A stretch of DNA of 64,000 nt from Rhodovulum imhoffii (GCF_003046545.1 NZ_QAAA01000011.1:1-64000); one strand, 5' to 3'; counted from the stretch's first letter, positions 1-8,552 are shown. Numbers and translations are program-made. The notes: generated by a model not told the origin, from the sequence alone.

Positions 1-86
1 GTGGCGCTGCCGTGACGAACTTGTCCCATAGTGCTTCCTTCCATTCCAGCGAATGGATCGCACCATCAAACCCTGGCATCAAACAC

Positions 87-341
87 CTAGAGCCGCGCGG
101 CCCTCTTGGGCGGCATTGTGTTGTTGTCAATTTTCTCGACAAGATAGTTGAGGCGCTCGGTCTCGTTTGGGATAGCGTGAAGCAAGGCGGTTACGGCAAG
201 GTTGATTGGTAAGTTTGTGCATAGCTCGTCAATTTCGCCGCGCACTGTCCTAAATGCCTCCGCAAAGCCCTGAATGTAGAACGTGCTGACTTGGACAGGC
301 TCAGCCCCCAACGCCTCTGAAATCAGGCGGTAAGACCTGCA
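87..341 (-). pseudogene. possible C-terminal gene remnant, unknown function
   Basis: An open frame of about 85 codons ends with TAG at 87-89 and reads as plausible soluble protein (acidic and hydrophobic residues alternate; the tail is basic, ending PPKRAARL). I find no credible start codon with a ribosome site, and the frame upstream of about 341 turns into low-complexity Arg/Pro sequence typical of a non-coding frame. The stretch is visibly less GC-rich at third positions than the genes that follow. It may be the 3' end of a decayed or transferred gene. No family recognised; it could also be chance. Confidence 0.2.
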
Positions 342-520
342 AGAGGCTGATGTCCGGGAGGTCGGAGGAGACTGCCTTCTTTCCTTGGGGATCAGGATTT
401 GGGCCGGGCAGGCTTTAGGGGGCGCTGCTTGGCAATGCGTCGCCAGGAGCCGGGCGTGAAGCTTTCGCAGTATCTGCGGGCAGTGCGCTGGTTCAATGCA
501 AGCGGTCCTGGGCGGCCTGG

Positions 521-1189
521 TCATAGGGCCGGGACGCCGATCAGGTGCGGATGCGCCCAAAGCAGGCCGACAAACAGGCCCAGGCCGATCACCATGCGCC
601 CCGCGACCTCTGCCCGGAAGAGGGGGATTGGAAGCACCGCCGCCTCCCGGCGCGCGGCATCAAGCGTTTGCCAGCGGTCTTCGCCCAGGTCGCGCCGTTT
701 GCGTCTGTCGATCAACAGGCGGCCCGCCATTGCGAAACTGCCAAGGAGGCCGAACAGGATGACATGGGCCAGATCGCCATTGGCCACCAGATGCATACCG
801 GCCCATATGATCAGCGCCAGCAGGATCGGGTGACGGCTCCACCGGATCAGTCCGGGCCGAGCGGGGTCGAAGCGGTCGTTTCGTGATCCGCCAAATGAAA
901 ACGGGTTTGGGCGGCCGACGCTGAGCGCGAGAATCAGGCAAACCGCCAGCATGCCAAGATGCACGGCGTGACGCTGCCAGGGCATCTGTGGCCAGAGTTG
1001 CACGTAAGGGGCCTGGCCTGCCGCGCGGATCAGAAATGCCAGCATCGCAAGCGACAGGGCGGAATAGCCCAGCGTGAAGCCCCGTGTGCCGAAGATCCCG
1101 GTCAATCGCGTTCTGATCGGTGGGTGCACGGGGATCGAGTGCGTCAGGAAAAACGCGGCGAAGACGACGGCAAAACCGGCCCAGCTCAT
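521..1189 (-). CDS. nnrU: NnrU family membrane protein of the NO-reduction regulon
   Basis: A 222-residue integral membrane protein with about six hydrophobic segments and the conserved core 'RHPILLALIIWAGMHL' (residues about 118-133), which is typical of NnrU and related methyltransferase-like membrane proteins. The preceding 'FDPARPGLIRWSRHP' also fits. NnrU is a conserved companion of nitric oxide reductase genes in alphaproteobacteria; its biochemical role is not settled. The start is the ATG at 1187-1189, which overlaps the nnrS stop by four bases (ATGA), so the two are probably translationally coupled. It is the last gene of the nor-nnrS-nnrU run. Confidence 0.85.
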   Translation of the reverse strand: MSWAGFAVVFAAFFLTHSIPVHPPIRTRLTGIFGTRGFTLGYSALSLAMLAFLIRAAGQAPYVQLWPQMPWQRHAVHLGMLAVCLILALSVGRPNPFSFGGSRNDRFDPARPGLIRWSRHPILLALIIWAGMHLVANGDLAHVILFGLLGSFAMAGRLLIDRRKRRDLGEDRWQTLDAARREAAVLPIPLFRAEVAGRMVIGLGLFVGLLWAHPHLIGVPAL

Positions 1190-2379
1190 GATCGTTTTTC
1201 CGGTTTCGGACGCAAAAGCAATGAACCATAGGTCAGGACGAACCCTCCGAACGCGGCCACCCACAATATTCCCGAGATATGGCTCAGTTCCGGAAGCGCG
1301 GTTGCGCAAAGTCGTGCCAGCACCGATCCGAAGAGGCACAGATAGATCATCAGGGTGGCCCTGTTGGCGGTCAGGTTCTGGCCTGTATGCCCCAAGGTCG
1401 CCCGCGTCATCACAGCCAGCGTCATCGCGCCGATGGCCCCGGCCATCCACAAATGCTGAACTGCGGCTGTTGCGGAGATTCCGGCCATCCGGGCCAGCCC
1501 GATCGACAAGGCGCCCGCAGGGATGAACCCATAAGATACGTGAAGGATCCAGACCAGGGGTTCGCGGAACGTATGATGCCCTTGCCAGCGGATCAGACGT
1601 GCCAGATGCAACATGCCAAGCACGACAAGCCCCGGCGTGGTGAAGGGTCCAGGGGGCTGGCCGACCCAAAGCGCCAGCAGGACAATGCTGACCAGAAGGA
1701 CGAGCTTGTCGAAGCGTTGCATCGGCGGGGCCGGGCGTGCGGGATTGTTTTCCCGTACGAGCCAGTTTCGGGTGAAAGACGGTATTATCCGTCCGCCGAT
1801 CACGGCAATCGTCATCACGGCGGTTGCAATGCCAAGCCGGAGACCAACCCCCTGGGCGGCATGGCCGTCAGTCATCCACTCGACATGGAACAGGGCGTTG
1901 GCCAGGGTGAAGACCGCAAGCAGCGCCAAAACGATCAGGTTGTGCCAGTTCTTGCCTGCAACGATCTCGCGCAGGATCAGCGCGTCAAGGGCCAGCAGGA
2001 AGGCCAGGTCGATGGCTGCGGCGATCCCGTCAGGCCATGTGGCAGACGTGAGTATCGCGATCCGTCCAGCGACCCAGAGCCCAAACAGGGCCGCCAGCGG
2101 CCAGCCCCTTATCGGGAAGCGTCCGGTCCAGTTGGGAACCGCCGTCAGCAGAAATCCGGCCAGCACGGCCCCAAGATATCCGAACAGGAACTCATGGGCG
2201 TGCCAGGAAACGGGATCGAACCTTGTCGGCAGGGTCAGCGCGCCCGACAGTGTGGACAGCCACAAAAGCATCGCCAGAACGGCCCAGAGCGCGCCGAACA
2301 GGAAGAAGGGTCTGAACCCGAAACTGAAAAGCGCCGGGGCTTGCCATACGTGCGTGAGCTTTGCCGAAGGTCTTGCCAT
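1186..2379 (-). CDS. nnrS: NnrS, heme-copper membrane protein of nitrosative stress/denitrification
   Basis: A protein of 397 residues with about twelve membrane segments. The N-terminal 'FSFGFRPFFLFGALWA' and 'WHAHEFLFGYLGAVLAGFLLTAVPNWTGR' are NnrS hallmarks; their histidines are likely metal or heme ligands. NnrS is known as a heme- and copper-containing membrane protein under NnrR control that relieves nitrosative stress. I place the start at the ATG at 2377-2379, which has GGAG six bases upstream; an in-frame ATG 15 bases further upstream has no ribosome site. It follows the 82-residue ORF after 111 bases and overlaps nnrU by four. Confidence 0.9.
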   Translation of the reverse strand: MARPSAKLTHVWQAPALFSFGFRPFFLFGALWAVLAMLLWLSTLSGALTLPTRFDPVSWHAHEFLFGYLGAVLAGFLLTAVPNWTGRFPIRGWPLAALFGLWVAGRIAILTSATWPDGIAAAIDLAFLLALDALILREIVAGKNWHNLIVLALLAVFTLANALFHVEWMTDGHAAQGVGLRLGIATAVMTIAVIGGRIIPSFTRNWLVRENNPARPAPPMQRFDKLVLLVSIVLLALWVGQPPGPFTTPGLVVLGMLHLARLIRWQGHHTFREPLVWILHVSYGFIPAGALSIGLARMAGISATAAVQHLWMAGAIGAMTLAVMTRATLGHTGQNLTANRATLMIYLCLFGSVLARLCATALPELSHISGILWVAAFGGFVLTYGSLLLRPKPEKRS

Positions 2380-2490
2380 TGATTGCTCCAACATCTGTGC
2401 GCGGCGTTTTCAGGCGGGATCGTTTTCGGAACCGTTCGGGGAAAATGCTTGCCTTCTGTGCAGGCGCCCTTGGGTCACAGAGCGACGGGG

Positions 2491-2739
2491 TTATGGAACC
2501 TGCTTTTTGTCTGCAATGTCCATAAGCTGGCGGATGTGCCGGGCGAAGTACCAGGTGGCGGGGGCCCCGATGATGCAGCCGAGACCGATGGACCATGACA
2601 TCGAGGCGATGGGCCCGCCCACCCAGCTGAAGATCAGCGAGGCGAAAAAGACATTTACCGCCGCAGCCCCTGCCCCGAACGGATAGAGCATGAGCGCGAT
2701 CCGGATTGTCGAGACGCCCGAACGCCCGTCTTGCGTCAT
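2491..2739 (-). CDS. small membrane protein of the nor operon (82 aa)
   Basis: An 82-residue protein with two strongly hydrophobic segments (about residues 13-36 and 43-65) and a basic C-terminal tail. Its ATG overlaps the stop of the 59-residue ORF by four bases (ATGA), so it is read as part of the norCBQD transcript. I do not recognise the family. By position it corresponds to the small accessory genes (norE/norF or nnrT type) found after norD in Paracoccus and Rhodobacter, but I cannot show homology. A role in assembly or stability of the NorBC complex is only an inference from context. Confidence 0.75.
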   Translation of the reverse strand: MTQDGRSGVSTIRIALMLYPFGAGAAAVNVFFASLIFSWVGGPIASMSWSIGLGCIIGAPATWYFARHIRQLMDIADKKQVP

Positions 2740-2915
2740 CGGCGCGAGACCAGCTGTTGTACTGCGATCATAGCGGCAATGAGTGCGAGGCCCGCCAGTG
2801 CATACCAGAATTCGGCGGTGGCCGATTGTGCTTGAGGGACGGGTCTGTCAAAGCCCTCCGCGAATGCGGGCGACAGGATGATGGGCAAGGTGAACACAAG
2901 GGTCGGGCCGCGCAT
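2736..2915 (-). CDS. small secreted or membrane-anchored protein of the nor operon (59 aa)
   Basis: A 59-residue protein one base after the norD stop (ATG at 2913-2915), ending in a four-base overlap with the next gene. It begins with a likely signal segment (residues 1-19, ending SPAFAEG), has a short polar linker, then a C-terminal membrane helix (about residues 36-54, rich in Leu, Ala and Ile) and the basic tail VSRR. Perfect coupling on both sides is the best evidence that it is translated. Family not recognised. If the signal segment is cleaved, only the C-terminal helix remains in the membrane. Confidence 0.7.
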   Translation of the reverse strand: MRGPTLVFTLPIILSPAFAEGFDRPVPQAQSATAEFWYALAGLALIAAMIAVQQLVSRR

Positions 2916-2916
2916 G

Positions 2917-4800
2917 TCAGGTCTCCTTTGTCAGGGTCCGGTAGATGTCCGGCAGCGCCCTGGTCAGGCGTTCCGGGTTGGGCAGAAGGGTAAAGCCGCT
3001 CCGGCCGAAGATACGAACGAACCAGTCCTGCCCATCTTCGTCGATCACGATACCATGAAGACTTTGTCCGGTGTTGCGTGCTTCTCTTACAGCCATATGG
3101 CTGTCTTCGATGCCGTGCCGCCCTTCGTAATGGTCCAGGTCGTTGGGTTTGCCATCTGTCAGGACGAAAAGTATTTTCCGTGTGCAGGGTTCGTGCGCCA
3201 GCTGCGCGCTGACATGGCGGATCGCCGCCCCCAGGCGGGTATAATGGCAGGGTTGCAACGCACCTATGTTGGCAATGATGTCCTGGCCCATGGGGTCTTT
3301 GAAGTCCTTGCAGCGGGTCAGGAATACCCGGTCCCGGCGCAAGGAGGAAAAGCCCCATATCGCGAGGCGGTCGCCCGCCGCATCGATGCCACCGGCCAGG
3401 GCCGCCATGGCCTCCCGGGCAACCCCGATCACACTGGTGTCGCCGATGGCGGCCTCGGTCGACCGGGAAGTGTCGATGAGGAAGGCCACCGAAAGATCGC
3501 GCTCCATCTGGCGGGCGGATTGCCAGATACGGTCGCTGCCCCGCCCGGTTGCAACCAGGTCGGCACGGCTGGTCAGAAGGGCGTCCAGGTCGATCTCGGG
3601 CCCGTCCATCTGGCGCGGTTGCAGAACCCGGCGGGGGTGAAGCGCCTCGAACTGGCGGCGTACCTCGCGTAGTCGGCGGGCGTTTGGTGTGAAAGCCGTG
3701 TCGCCGGGCCGGGCCGGCGCGTCGAGCACGCGGCAATGGTCGGGCATGTAGCTGCGGCTGCGGTGGTTCCACTCTGGGTAGGTGTATTTTCCGGCCAGGC
3801 TTTCATGATCGGCGTCGGCAGGCGACAGATCGAGATGCAGGCGGAGCCGGGTCGAGGCCTTGCGGTCCTGTCTGGACAACACGATTTCGTCCTGATCTTC
3901 TGCTGCCTTTTGCGCGTTTTCGTCATCGTCGTCGTCGACGCTGCGATTGATGTTCATCGATTCGACCCAGGAGAGGATGGATTCGAACCGATGAATGATG
4001 AAGCTGTCCTTGCGGTTTTGCTGGTCCTGATCCTTGCGCTGCCCCGGCTTGCGGCTGGTGTTTGCAGCATTCGGAGGGGGGGCCGCAGGTTCGGCCTGCT
4101 CGTCCTTCGGCCCGGTCCCGGAACCGGGGTGCGAAAAGCGCAACCAGATCGGGACGGGCGCCGTCGGCATGTAGCCGCGTGGGGCAGGGCCGACCGGGAT
4201 TTCCGCAGCATGGCCGCGAAGATGCGCACGGATAGCGGTTTCCAGCGCGGCCTCCTGTGCCGGGCGCATTGTTTCCGGACGCGCAGTCAGGCAAAGCCGC
4301 GCCATCTGTGCATAGGCCTGCCGCAAACCCGGGCAGGCCGCATGGACCGCATCCGCGGCGGATGCGTTGGCCAGAATTTGTGCGTGGTCTTGTTCGGGGC
4401 CGGTTCCGGCCAGGTCGATCGAAGACAGGTCGGACTTCGCCGCCAGGGCGGTCAGCCAGAAATACGCCGCGCGGTTCAATGCGGGGTCGGAGAAGCTGGC
4501 GAAAAAGGGGGGCAACGCAAGGCGCTCGCCATCGAAGCGCGCAACCCATTCGCGATCCCGGTCCGCTCCTATCTTGCGCCGCACCGGGCGACGGTGGCGA
4601 ACCAGGGTCGGCCCGGTCTCGCCGAGCTCCACACCCGGCGCGCCGCCAAGCGAACGGAACAGCACCGTGAGGCTGGGGCGCACTGCGGCAAGTGGAATCC
4701 CGGCCTCGGGGTAGGTGACGCCCGACCCGATTCCACTGGCGATATCGTGCCAGAGGTTGCCAACGGTTTCTTCGGGTTCCATCAGATCGCGCAGGCGCAT
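2917..4800 (-). CDS. norD: NorD, von Willebrand A domain protein for nitric oxide reductase activation
   Basis: A 627-residue cytoplasmic protein. The C-terminal third is a VWA domain with a metal-ion-dependent adhesion site: the DTSRS loop, the conserved Thr in 'HYTRLGAAIRH' and the Asp in 'LTDGKPND'. The N-terminal two thirds are helical and contain an acidic low-complexity stretch around 'SVDDDDDENAQKAAEDQDE'. NorD works with the MoxR-type ATPase NorQ to mature NorBC, probably by iron insertion at FeB. It starts five bases after the norQ stop and is followed after one base by the 59-residue ORF. Confidence 0.95.
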   Translation of the reverse strand: MRLRDLMEPEETVGNLWHDIASGIGSGVTYPEAGIPLAAVRPSLTVLFRSLGGAPGVELGETGPTLVRHRRPVRRKIGADRDREWVARFDGERLALPPFFASFSDPALNRAAYFWLTALAAKSDLSSIDLAGTGPEQDHAQILANASAADAVHAACPGLRQAYAQMARLCLTARPETMRPAQEAALETAIRAHLRGHAAEIPVGPAPRGYMPTAPVPIWLRFSHPGSGTGPKDEQAEPAAPPPNAANTSRKPGQRKDQDQQNRKDSFIIHRFESILSWVESMNINRSVDDDDDENAQKAAEDQDEIVLSRQDRKASTRLRLHLDLSPADADHESLAGKYTYPEWNHRSRSYMPDHCRVLDAPARPGDTAFTPNARRLREVRRQFEALHPRRVLQPRQMDGPEIDLDALLTSRADLVATGRGSDRIWQSARQMERDLSVAFLIDTSRSTEAAIGDTSVIGVAREAMAALAGGIDAAGDRLAIWGFSSLRRDRVFLTRCKDFKDPMGQDIIANIGALQPCHYTRLGAAIRHVSAQLAHEPCTRKILFVLTDGKPNDLDHYEGRHGIEDSHMAVREARNTGQSLHGIVIDEDGQDWFVRIFGRSGFTLLPNPERLTRALPDIYRTLTKET

Positions 4801-4805
4801 CGGAT

Positions 4806-5600
4806 CTATCCGTAGACTGTGGCGATCAGGTCGCGCAGGGCCTGCTGAACATCGGGCTCATCGCTGAGAGGTTCGATAACCGCCGCTTCCAGCGCCCGGT
4901 CCACGCTCATGCCGCCTGCCATGAGCGTGGCGGCATAGATCAGAAGCCGGGTTGAGACCCCTTCTTCCAGATCCATTCCCGACAGCCGCCGGATGTGACC
5001 GGCCAGACGTATCAGCGGGGCGACCCGCGCCGGTTCAAGGCGGCTTTCGCGCGCGACCACGGCGATCTCCGTTCCGGAGTCGGGAAAATCGAACGAAATC
5101 GATACGAAGCGTTGCCGTGTGGACGGTTTCAACCGTTTCAGCACGTTCTGGTAGCCGGGATTGTAGGACGCCACCAACATGAAGCCCTCTGGGGCCACCA
5201 GTTCTTCGCCCGTCCGGTCGATCATCAGTGTGCGCCGCGTGTCGGTAAGCGGATGCAGCACAACGGTCACGTCTCTGCGGGCCTCCACCACCTCGTCGAG
5301 ATAGCAGATGCCGCCTTCGCGCACCGCGCGGGTCAGGGGGCCATCGACCCAGACGGTCTCCCCGCCCTTGAGCAGATAGCGCCCGATGAGATCCGCCGCC
5401 GACAGGTCGTCATGGCAGGCCACAGTGAAAAGCGGTTTGTTCAGCCGTGCTGCCATATGTTCGACAAAGCGTGTCTTGCCGCAGCCGGTCGGCCCCTTCA
5501 GAAGAAGGGGCAGACCGTTTTCATGGGCCGTCTCGAAGAGATCGCATTCGCAGCCGGTCGGTTGGTAGAACGGCAGGACGGGTTTACAGGCCATGTTCAT
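4806..5600 (-). CDS. norQ: NorQ, MoxR-type AAA+ ATPase for nitric oxide reductase assembly
   Basis: A 264-residue MoxR-family AAA+ ATPase. The Walker A motif is 'GPTGCGKT' (about residues 36-43), Walker B is 'ICYLDEVVEA', and sensor-type residues follow in 'ASYNPGYQN'. It is the usual length for NorQ/NirQ. These ATPases partner the VWA protein NorD to insert the non-heme iron of NorB. The start has GGGAG upstream and lies three bases after the norB stop, so it is cotranscribed. Confidence 0.95.
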   Translation of the reverse strand: MNMACKPVLPFYQPTGCECDLFETAHENGLPLLLKGPTGCGKTRFVEHMAARLNKPLFTVACHDDLSAADLIGRYLLKGGETVWVDGPLTRAVREGGICYLDEVVEARRDVTVVLHPLTDTRRTLMIDRTGEELVAPEGFMLVASYNPGYQNVLKRLKPSTRQRFVSISFDFPDSGTEIAVVARESRLEPARVAPLIRLAGHIRRLSGMDLEEGVSTRLLIYAATLMAGGMSVDRALEAAVIEPLSDEPDVQQALRDLIATVYG

Positions 5601-5603
5601 TTC

Positions 5604-6953
5604 TTATTCTCCCGGAACGGGGTTGGCCGATCCGGGAGGGATGACCTCGGTTTTGCGCACAACCAGCATCGAGTAGATGAACAGAAGCGCGCCGATCACC
5701 ACAGCCGTTCCGGCGCCGAAGCGCATAAGGAAAAAGACGGAAAGGCTTTCCTGGACGTTCATGTAGTAGTCTCCGATGACCCGCTGCATGTGCGTCTGGA
5801 TCGTGCCGGCAAAGGTCAGTACGAAAGTCATGAACGCCATGCCGCCGGTCATCAGCCAGAAGCTGGCCATGTTGAGGACCTGGTTGTAGGGTGCGCGTTC
5901 GCGCAGCATCGGCATCGCATAGCTGAACACCGCGAGGTTCAGGGCGACATAAGCCCCATAGAAGGCAAGATGCCCGTGGGCGGCGGTGATTTGCGTGCCG
6001 TGGCTGTAGAAATTCACCCCGTGCAGCGTGTGCAAAAAGCCCCAGACACCCGCGCCGAAGAACGCGACAGTACTGGACCCCAGCGACCAGAGCAGGGCCG
6101 CCTTGTTCGGGTGATTTTTCCGTCCCTTCCAGACCATGACGAAGGCAAAGCTCATCATCAGGAAGAAGGGAACCACCTCGAAGGTCGAGAAAATGGAGCC
6201 GACCCACTGCCAGTACCCCGGAAGACCGATCCAGTAGAAGTGGTGCCCGGTGCCCAGGATGCCGGAGAACAGGGCCGTGGCGACGATGACATAGAGCCAT
6301 TTTTCGACGATTTCGCGGTCGACACCTGTCAGCTTGAGCAGAAGGAAGGCCAGGATCGCCGCCATCACAAGCTCCCAGGTAGCCTCGACCCAGAGATGTA
6401 CCACGAACCACCAGTACATCTTGTCCAATGACAGGTTGTCGGGGTTGATGAAGGCAAAGATCCACAGCAACGACAACAGCCAAAGGCCCATCAGAAGCAC
6501 GTTGGTGATTGCGGTCTTCTTGCCCGCCAGAACCGTCATCGAGACATTGAGAAGGAAGATGAGCGCGGCAACCAGGATGCCGAATTTGACCCACAGCGGT
6601 TGTTCGAGAAACTCGCGCCCGCCATGAATCCCGGCAAGATAGGAGCCGACCGCGCCAAGCGTTCCCACCAGAAGGATGACAAGCTGGATGTAAGCCAGCT
6701 TCGTGGACCAGATTTCACGTTCCGATTCCTCTGGGATCAGGAAATAGGCGGCTCCGAAAAAGCCCAGAAGCAGCCAGACGATCAGGGCATTCGTATGGAT
6801 CATCCGGATGACATTGAAGGGCAGGATTTCCGCCAGAAAGTTTGGAGAAACGTAAATCCAGCCGGCCAGCAGCCCGCCCAGCACCTGAATTCCGAAAAGC
6901 GCCATGGCGGCCAGGAAATAGTAAAGCGCCACTTTCTGAGATTGGTATTTCAT
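5604..6953 (-). CDS. norB: NorB, catalytic subunit of cytochrome c-dependent nitric oxide reductase
   Basis: A 449-residue heme-copper-oxidase-type membrane protein with twelve predicted helices. The expected ligands are present: His53 and His328 for heme b, His326 for heme b3, and His186, His237 and His238 for FeB, with Glu190 in the 'HLWVEATWE' helix. It reduces two NO to N2O using electrons from NorC. The length fits the short cNOR type (no quinol-oxidising N-terminal extension). A strong AAGGAGG site precedes the ATG, and norC ends 12 bases upstream. Confidence 0.97.
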   Translation of the reverse strand: MKYQSQKVALYYFLAAMALFGIQVLGGLLAGWIYVSPNFLAEILPFNVIRMIHTNALIVWLLLGFFGAAYFLIPEESEREIWSTKLAYIQLVILLVGTLGAVGSYLAGIHGGREFLEQPLWVKFGILVAALIFLLNVSMTVLAGKKTAITNVLLMGLWLLSLLWIFAFINPDNLSLDKMYWWFVVHLWVEATWELVMAAILAFLLLKLTGVDREIVEKWLYVIVATALFSGILGTGHHFYWIGLPGYWQWVGSIFSTFEVVPFFLMMSFAFVMVWKGRKNHPNKAALLWSLGSSTVAFFGAGVWGFLHTLHGVNFYSHGTQITAAHGHLAFYGAYVALNLAVFSYAMPMLRERAPYNQVLNMASFWLMTGGMAFMTFVLTFAGTIQTHMQRVIGDYYMNVQESLSVFFLMRFGAGTAVVIGALLFIYSMLVVRKTEVIPPGSANPVPGE

Positions 6954-6965
6954 TTTCTAGCCTCC

Positions 6966-7418
6966 TTAGCCGGCGTCATTGGGTGGCCAGCCTTGTGTGT
7001 CGGTCTGGTCGGCCCAACGCAGAAATTCCGCGAGACCGCGGATGTCTTCTTCGGCCAGGTCGTAACGTGGCATCTGGCGGCGGCCTTCGACCCCGCTGGG
7101 CTGGCTTTCGATCCAGCCCTTGAGGAACTCGAACGCATCCTCCGGGCTGTCCTGCACGCCCCAACGGGTCATCACATTGCCAAGCTCGGGTGCGAAATAG
7201 GCGCCCTCGCCGTGCAGGCTGTGGCAGTTGATGCAGGAATGTTTTTCCCACACGTGCTTGCCGTGGACGACATCTTCGCTGAGTGCCATTCCGGCCGTTG
7301 ATGTCTGCACCACGTATCGGTGCGAGTGGACGGTCATTCCCACGAAGATCACGACAAAGAAGATCGAGCCTCCGTAGAAGATATTACGCGCCCGCGATTT
7401 CGTGAGAATTTCAGCCAT
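6966..7418 (-). CDS. norC: NorC, membrane-bound cytochrome c subunit of nitric oxide reductase
   Basis: A 150-residue protein with one N-terminal membrane anchor (about residues 12-30) and a periplasmic cytochrome c domain. The heme motif is Cys62-Ile-Asn-Cys65-His66 and the probable axial ligand is Met116 in 'RRQMPRY'. It passes electrons from pseudoazurin or cytochrome c to NorB. It is the first gene of the nor operon. A TTG-N8-CAA box lies upstream, and the hexamer TAGAAA at 7448-7453 (minus strand) is placed at class II activator spacing from it. Confidence 0.96.
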   Translation of the reverse strand: MAEILTKSRARNIFYGGSIFFVVIFVGMTVHSHRYVVQTSTAGMALSEDVVHGKHVWEKHSCINCHSLHGEGAYFAPELGNVMTRWGVQDSPEDAFEFLKGWIESQPSGVEGRRQMPRYDLAEEDIRGLAEFLRWADQTDTQGWPPNDAG

Positions 7419-7447
7419 GATCGGGCCCCTTCAATTCAGGATGGTTT

Positions 7448-7453
7448 TTTCTA
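7448..7453 (-). promoter_or_regulatory. putative -10 element of the norC promoter
   Basis: TAGAAA on the minus strand. Its centre is about 32 bases from the centre of the TTG-N8-CAA box at 7476-7489, the distance expected when a Crp/Fnr-type activator sits at about -41.5. On the other side TAGGGT at 7511-7516 stands at nearly the same distance and could serve the DUF1858 gene. No start-site data. Confidence 0.45.
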
Positions 7454-7475
7454 GCCGCACATTCGGAACCGAAGT

Positions 7476-7489
7476 TTGTGCCAGAGCAA
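7476..7489. promoter_or_regulatory. NnrR/FNR-type operator between norC and the DUF1858 gene
   Basis: TTGTGCCAGAGCAA fits the TTG-N8-CAA half-site layout of Crp/Fnr regulators. The identical 14-mer occurs at 8553-8566, and the match extends to 19 bases (GAAGTTTGTGCCAGAGCAA). It lies in the divergent region of norC and the DUF1858 gene, so one site may activate both. The likely binder is the Crp/Fnr protein encoded at 7743-8492. Confidence 0.75.
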
Positions 7490-7538
7490 CGTTTGGCACG
7501 ATTGTGCGTTTAGGGTGGCCGGAGAGAAGGAGGTTTCG

Positions 7539-7751
7539 ATGGGTCACGTTCGTCTGGACGATCCCGATTTGCCGTTGGCTGATCTTATGGCCGAGTGGCC
7601 ACAGACGATCCCGGTCTTCATGCAGCGCAAGTTGCTGTGTGTCGGCTGTCCTGTCAGCCCGTTTCACACGATAAGCGACGTTTGTGCCGCATATTGTCTG
7701 GATGAAGAGATGTTCATGACAGAACTGATGCAGGCCGCCGGATTAGTCTGA
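7539..7751 (+). CDS. DUF1858 domain protein in the NO regulon
   Basis: A 70-residue protein made almost entirely of one DUF1858 domain: 'LADLMAEWPQTIPVFMQRKLLCVGCPVSPFHTISDVC' carries the family CxxC-like pair 'CVGC'. The domain is also found fused to hybrid-cluster and ScdA/RIC-type proteins, where it is thought to handle reactive nitrogen or Fe-S chemistry; the function of stand-alone copies is unknown. The ATG at 7539 follows an excellent AGAAGGAGG site. It is divergent from norC and convergent with the regulator gene, overlapping it by nine bases at the 3' ends. Confidence 0.85.
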   Translation: MGHVRLDDPDLPLADLMAEWPQTIPVFMQRKLLCVGCPVSPFHTISDVCAAYCLDEEMFMTELMQAAGLV

Positions 7752-8492
7752 GCGGGTCTGGGTTTGACCGAGAACCACCAGCGCATGCGGGTCGCATACC
7801 GTGATACGCTTGCGCTTGCTTTTGATCAGCCCCTGTTTTTCCCAACCGCTCAGCAGCCGGCTGACCGTGTACAAGGTGGTGGCCGTCAATTCCGACAAGT
7901 TTTGCCGGGTGATCGGAAAATCGATTTCAATCCCGTTTTCAACCTTGCGCCCGGTCTGGGTCATCAACCGCAGCAGCGCATTTGCGACACGCTGCTCGAC
8001 CTGTTGCGTGGCGATTTCGACGACGCGATTGTGCACTTCCCCAAGCCTGTTCCCCAGCGTTTTGTAGGCCTCGGGCGCAAAGCCGTCATACTCACGCACA
8101 AAAACATCCCACAGGTGCATCGGCCAGCTGAGCACGATCGATTCAGTCGCACACATCGCCGTGGCGGGATAATTGCTGAGCCCGATCGCCTTTGCAATTC
8201 CCAGAAGCTGTCCGGAAGGGATATGAAGTGCGGTGATTTGCTCTCCCGTATAGGTGATGCGAATGACCCGTACATAGCCATCCAGCAGCATGTAAAAGCG
8301 TTCGGCCGGATGCCCTTCCTCAAAGATCGCGGTGCCCGCGTCATACCGCCTTGACGTAGACTGGTCGATGATCGTGCGAATTTGCCGCCGGTCCAGTCGC
8401 GAAAACGGGGGCAGATCGCTCAGCAGGCTTGTATCGAGGTGCGGCAGGGTTTTGCGCATGGAAATATGTTTCATGGCAAACTCATGCCACAT
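7743..8492 (-). CDS. nnrR: Crp/Fnr-family regulator, probably the NO-responsive NnrR
   Basis: A cyclic-nucleotide-binding-like beta barrel ('FEEGHPAERFYMLLDGYVRVI'), a dimerisation helix and a C-terminal winged helix with 'ITRQNLSELTATTLYTVSRLLSGWEKQGLI'. It has no N-terminal cysteine cluster, so it is an NnrR/DNR-type NO sensor rather than FNR. The start is uncertain: in-frame candidates are 8540, 8492, 8474 and 8459. I use 8492 (249 aa), because a -10-like TATCTT at 8522-8527 would put transcription start downstream of 8540. The operator at 8553-8566 may allow autoregulation. It sits between its presumed targets nor and nir. Confidence 0.88.
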   Translation of the reverse strand: MWHEFAMKHISMRKTLPHLDTSLLSDLPPFSRLDRRQIRTIIDQSTSRRYDAGTAIFEEGHPAERFYMLLDGYVRVIRITYTGEQITALHIPSGQLLGIAKAIGLSNYPATAMCATESIVLSWPMHLWDVFVREYDGFAPEAYKTLGNRLGEVHNRVVEIATQQVEQRVANALLRLMTQTGRKVENGIEIDFPITRQNLSELTATTLYTVSRLLSGWEKQGLIKSKRKRITVCDPHALVVLGQTQTRSD

Positions 8493-8552
8493 TTTCTCAT
8501 TTTGCGCCAAGCCCGGTTTTGAAGATATCCAGGTCGCCAATCGTCCAGAAGT

